This document shows, in pieces, positions 5,853 through 8,056 of a DNA stretch of 8,056 nucleotides; the first letter of the stretch is position 1, and each line of letters starts with the position of its first letter. The DNA comes from Betaproteobacteria bacterium. Lineage in GTDB: Bacteria; Pseudomonadota; Gammaproteobacteria; Burkholderiales; Casimicrobiaceae. The DNA lies in contig JAAFHR010000140.1 in the NCBI GenBank assembly GCA_013298455.1, positions 1 to 8,056 of the forward strand, in the 5' to 3' direction. A model generated the notes under the pieces. That model ran no database searches, had not been told where the DNA came from, and saw nothing but the letters and a program-made list of their open reading frames with translations. The position numbers were made by a program, and so were the translations under genes.

Positions 5853-6592
5853 TGGCAGAGACTTTGGTGCTGGGTGGCCTGCCCGAGGCAGAGGCGCTCA
5901 TGCTGGCTGACACTTGTTTGCTGTGGGCGCATCGGCTCTCTGAATGGTGTGGTCATGGCCCAGCCATTGAAGAGGATATCGCGCTGACCAACACCGCGCT
6001 CGATGCCATCGGGCAAGCACGAACGCTCTATCAAGCCGTTGCTGCGACTCGAGGTGGCGAGTCCACGGAGGACCGATTGGCGTACTTTCGCGAGCCAGAC
6101 GAGTTTCGAAATCTTCAAATCGCAGCGGCGGAAAGTGGTGACTACGCGCAAACGGTGTTGCGCTCACTCTATCTATCGGCTTGGTTTACTGGCGTTTGGG
6201 AATCGCTCGCTCAACACGATTCGCCGGAGCTTCGAAGCTTCGCCATTGAATCGGCGAAATGTGCCCGAATGAGTTTCCGGCATGCAGCAGATTGGGTGAT
6301 TCGGTTTGGCGACGGTACCGATGAATCGCGAAAACGCATCGAATCTGCCGTGCAGGCATTGGAGCCACTGGTGGGCGAGCTGTTTTTGACCTCGGTGACT
6401 CCGGGTGATGCGGCCCAACATCAAAGCGCGCTCATGGAGCGTATTCGAAGCTGTTTTTCTGAGGCGACGCTTTCCCCATTTGTCTTGCCCACAACCGACG
6501 GATCAGCCCGCGGCTCAACGGGCCGTGAGCGCGCTGAATTGCTCGCAGACATGCAATCACTCGCTCGGGCCCACCCCGAGGCCCGTTGGTAA
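5852..6592 (+). CDS. paaC: 1,2-phenylacetyl-CoA epoxidase, structural subunit PaaC
   Basis: PaaC is the ferritin-like structural partner of PaaA in the epoxidase core. It is 246 residues from the ATG at 5852, which overlaps the paaB stop as TGATG; a GTG one codon earlier (5849) is a less likely start. Family features are GHGPAIEEDIALTNTALDAI (34-53) followed by GQAR, YFREPDEFRNLQI (79-91), and RHAADWVIRFGDGTDESRKR (143-162). Two places look atypical from memory. Where homologues often read KExxYHxRH this protein has KCARMSFRH (136-144), and the usual G-x-HTE-x-LG segment near the end is replaced by GSTGRERAELL. PaaC is not the catalytic subunit, so loss of remaining diiron-type residues need not inactivate it. 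The protein ends in Trp, as is common. Next comes paaE, without the usual paaD. Confidence 0.9.
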   Translation: MAETLVLGGLPEAEALMLADTCLLWAHRLSEWCGHGPAIEEDIALTNTALDAIGQARTLYQAVAATRGGESTEDRLAYFREPDEFRNLQIAAAESGDYAQTVLRSLYLSAWFTGVWESLAQHDSPELRSFAIESAKCARMSFRHAADWVIRFGDGTDESRKRIESAVQALEPLVGELFLTSVTPGDAAQHQSALMERIRSCFSEATLSPFVLPTTDGSARGSTGRERAELLADMQSLARAHPEARW

Positions 6593-6603
6593 GGCTCGGC
6601 TGA

Positions 6604-7683
6604 ATGGCTACGCACTTTTACCCGCTACAAGTTTGCGATTTACGCCGTGAAACGGCTGATTGCGTGTCGATCGCGTTTGCGGTGCCGGCGGCGCTTCGCG
6701 AGACCTTTGCGTTCGTTCCGGGGCAGCACATCACGCTTCGTACCAACATCGGCGAGATTGAAGTTCGTCGTTCCTATTCGCTGTGCTCGACGCCCGAAAG
6801 CGGCGAATGGCGCGTCGCGGTGAAGCGCGTTGATGGCGGTCAGTTTTCACAGTGGGCCAACGCGCTCCTTCGAGCGGGCGACCTGGTCGATGTGATGCCG
6901 CCCGACGGTCGGTTTGTATTTCAACCTGATGCCTCACAGCGCAGGCACATCGTCTTGATGGCAGCGGGAAGCGGCATCACGCCGATGCTCTCCATCTTGA
7001 GCGCACTCCTGCATCGCGAACCGTTGAGCCGAGTGACTTTGGTTTACGGAAATCGACGGGTGCGAGACATCATTTTCAAAGAACAGATCGAAGACTTGCG
7101 AGATGCATTTCTCACGCGCTTTCAGCTCATTCATACGCTGAGCGGCGAACCGCAAGAAGCGCCGCTGGCCTCGGGGCGACTCGATGGCGATAAGGTGCGT
7201 CAGTTGTTCGCTCAAGTCATTGACCCGAGCGGCGTCGATGCCGTTTATCTGTGTGGTCCGAACGAGATGATTGAGCAATGCGCGGCGGCCTGTATCGAGG
7301 CTGGCATCGCTGAAAACGCAGTGCACAAGGAGCTCTTCGGCGCTCCCGCGCCGCGTCGCGCCGCTTCAGATCAGCCAAACGCTAGCGCAGTATCAGCCGA
7401 TACTGCAGCGGTCACCGTAACAGCCGACGGCATTTCGCGAACGCTCCAAGTGCCACTCCGCGGCGAATCGATTCTCGACATCGCTCTTGCGGCGGGGATC
7501 GATGCGCCGTATGCGTGCAAAGCCGGCGTGTGTTGCACCTGCCGAGCCCGCGTGACTGAGGGCACCGTGCGCATGGACGCCAACTTCACGCTCGAGCAAG
7601 ACGAGGTGGCGCGCGGCTTCGTGTTGACCTGTCAAGCGCATCCAACATCAACTGCCGTTGAGCTGAGTTTCGATGCGCGTTGA
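6604..7683 (+). CDS. paaE: 1,2-phenylacetyl-CoA epoxidase, reductase subunit PaaE
   Basis: PaaE passes electrons from NADPH through FAD and a 2Fe-2S cluster to the PaaA diiron centre. The 359-residue protein has the expected length and order: an FAD-binding domain with RRSYSL (55-60), a nucleotide-binding domain with AAGSGITPMLSI (120-131) and CGPNEMI (217-223), and a C-terminal plant-type ferredoxin domain. The four cluster cysteines are Cys305, Cys310, Cys313 and Cys343, in a C-x4-C-x2-C-x29-C arrangement. A linker rich in Ala and Ser (about 248-268) joins the reductase and ferredoxin parts. The gene begins 11 bp after the paaC stop, preceded by a weak AAGG (6591-6594). In E. coli paaD lies at this junction; here there is no room for it. 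All redox motifs are intact. Confidence 0.94.
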   Translation: MATHFYPLQVCDLRRETADCVSIAFAVPAALRETFAFVPGQHITLRTNIGEIEVRRSYSLCSTPESGEWRVAVKRVDGGQFSQWANALLRAGDLVDVMPPDGRFVFQPDASQRRHIVLMAAGSGITPMLSILSALLHREPLSRVTLVYGNRRVRDIIFKEQIEDLRDAFLTRFQLIHTLSGEPQEAPLASGRLDGDKVRQLFAQVIDPSGVDAVYLCGPNEMIEQCAAACIEAGIAENAVHKELFGAPAPRRAASDQPNASAVSADTAAVTVTADGISRTLQVPLRGESILDIALAAGIDAPYACKAGVCCTCRARVTEGTVRMDANFTLEQDEVARGFVLTCQAHPTSTAVELSFDAR

Positions 7684-7833
7684 GGCTCGAAACTGTCTCG
7701 GTAGCAACCCGACGAATTTTTGCGCGACGTCCGCGATCCGGCGGGGCACAGGGTGAGCTTGTCGAGAAGGAGCGCTTCGCGCCGCTCCGAGCTCGGTCGC
7801 TTTCTCGTGCGGGCGCTCTTCTAGAATCTGGCG
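7684..7833. other. Short gap between paaE and the TetR-family gene
   Basis: No gene is seen in these 150 bp. GGAGCG (7769-7774) and CGCTCC (7783-7788) could form a 6-bp hairpin. An alternative outer pairing is CGAGAA (7763-7768) with TTCTCG (7802-7807). Neither is followed by a clear T-tract, so no terminator is claimed. The ACCGACCGGTCGGT core seen before paaA does not recur here, so autoregulation through that site is not apparent. Confidence 0.4.
7822..7827 (+). promoter_or_regulatory. Possible -10 element directly before the TetR-family gene
   Basis: TAGAAT matches the -10 consensus at five of six bases and lies 6 nt before the ATG at 7834. Transcription would then begin at or next to the start codon, giving a leaderless message. 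No good -35 is found at 15-18 bp spacing, and the ATG lacks a Shine-Dalgarno sequence. This may be coincidence. Confidence 0.22.
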
Positions 7834-8056
7834 ATGCCTCGCGGAATTTCATCTGAGCACTCGCTGCAGCGCGACACCATTTTGCGTGTATCGGCGGATG
7901 CGTTCGCGCAGCTTGGTTATCCGAGTGCCACGATGGCTGAAATCGCCCGTCGTTGCGGGGTTTCGAAGAGTTTGCTCTATCACTACTACGATGCGAAAGA
8001 CGCGATTTTGTTCGATCTTTTGCGCACCTACATGTTGAAGCTTCGTGAGCTCGTGG
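7834..8056 (+). CDS. paaR: TetR/AcrR-family transcriptional regulator, probable PaaR, partial
   Basis: Only the first 74 codons lie in the window; the ligand-binding part is beyond the right edge. They encode a TetR N-terminal DNA-binding domain: RDTILRVSADAFAQLGYPSA, then TMAEIARRCGVSKSLLYHYY, in which CGVSKSLLYHYYDAKDAIL carries the recognition helix and its usual continuation. The SKSLLYHYY-x-x-KDAILFDLL form resembles the TetR-type PaaR of betaproteobacteria, which represses phenylacetate genes until phenylacetyl-CoA or a related CoA thioester binds. A stop (7822-7824) lies in frame just upstream, which supports the ATG at 7834. It is on the same strand as paaE with a 150-bp gap. The TetR-type palindrome before paaA is the obvious target. 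The family call is firm; the name PaaR rests on context and recalled resemblance. Confidence 0.78.
   Translation, partial: MPRGISSEHSLQRDTILRVSADAFAQLGYPSATMAEIARRCGVSKSLLYHYYDAKDAILFDLLRTYMLKLRELV

Overview
The window looks like chromosomal DNA from a GC-rich proteobacterium, most likely beta- or gamma-. Its core is a phenylacetate (paa) catabolic locus: paaA, paaB, paaC and paaE on the plus strand, followed by the start of a TetR-type regulator resembling the PaaR type described in betaproteobacteria. A paaG-type isomerase gene lies on the minus strand about 3 kb away. No RNA genes, insertion sequences, prophage genes or CRISPR arrays are visible. All taxonomic and functional calls come from reading the sequence and remembered families, not from database searches.

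Layout. Bases 1-245 (minus) are the first 81 codons of a PuuD-like (peptidase C26 / class I glutamine amidotransferase-like) protein running off the left edge. Bases 246-575 are a non-coding, relatively AT-rich gap with one perfect 16-bp palindrome (342-357). Bases 576-1364 (minus) are paaG. Bases 1471-4194 (minus) are a large PAS-GAF-PAS-GGDEF-EAL gene for cyclic-di-GMP turnover. An in-frame TGA at 2023-2025 interrupts it inside the EAL domain; reading continues in the same frame afterwards with every recognisable EAL catalytic residue preserved. Bases 4195-4521 are a divergent intergenic region with a perfect 20-bp palindrome (4402-4421) next to an extended -10 promoter for the paa operon. 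Bases 4522-7683 are paaA, paaB, paaC and paaE, tightly packed. Bases 7684-7833 are a short gap, and 7834-8056 hold the start of the TetR-family regulator.

How the genes work together. PaaA, PaaB, PaaC and PaaE form the oxygenase that converts phenylacetyl-CoA to its ring 1,2-epoxide: PaaA is catalytic, PaaC structural, PaaB a small required subunit and PaaE the flavin/2Fe-2S reductase. PaaG then isomerises the epoxide to the oxepin-CoA. The TetR-type protein is the natural candidate to bind the palindrome in front of paaA and release on an aryl-CoA signal. Ring cleavage and beta-oxidation genes (paaZ, paaF, paaH, paaJ, paaK) are not in the window.

The points most worth a second look are the lack of paaD between paaC and paaE (only 11 bp separate them), the nonsense codon in an otherwise intact EAL domain, and the placement of a c-di-GMP gene between paaG and the epoxidase operon.
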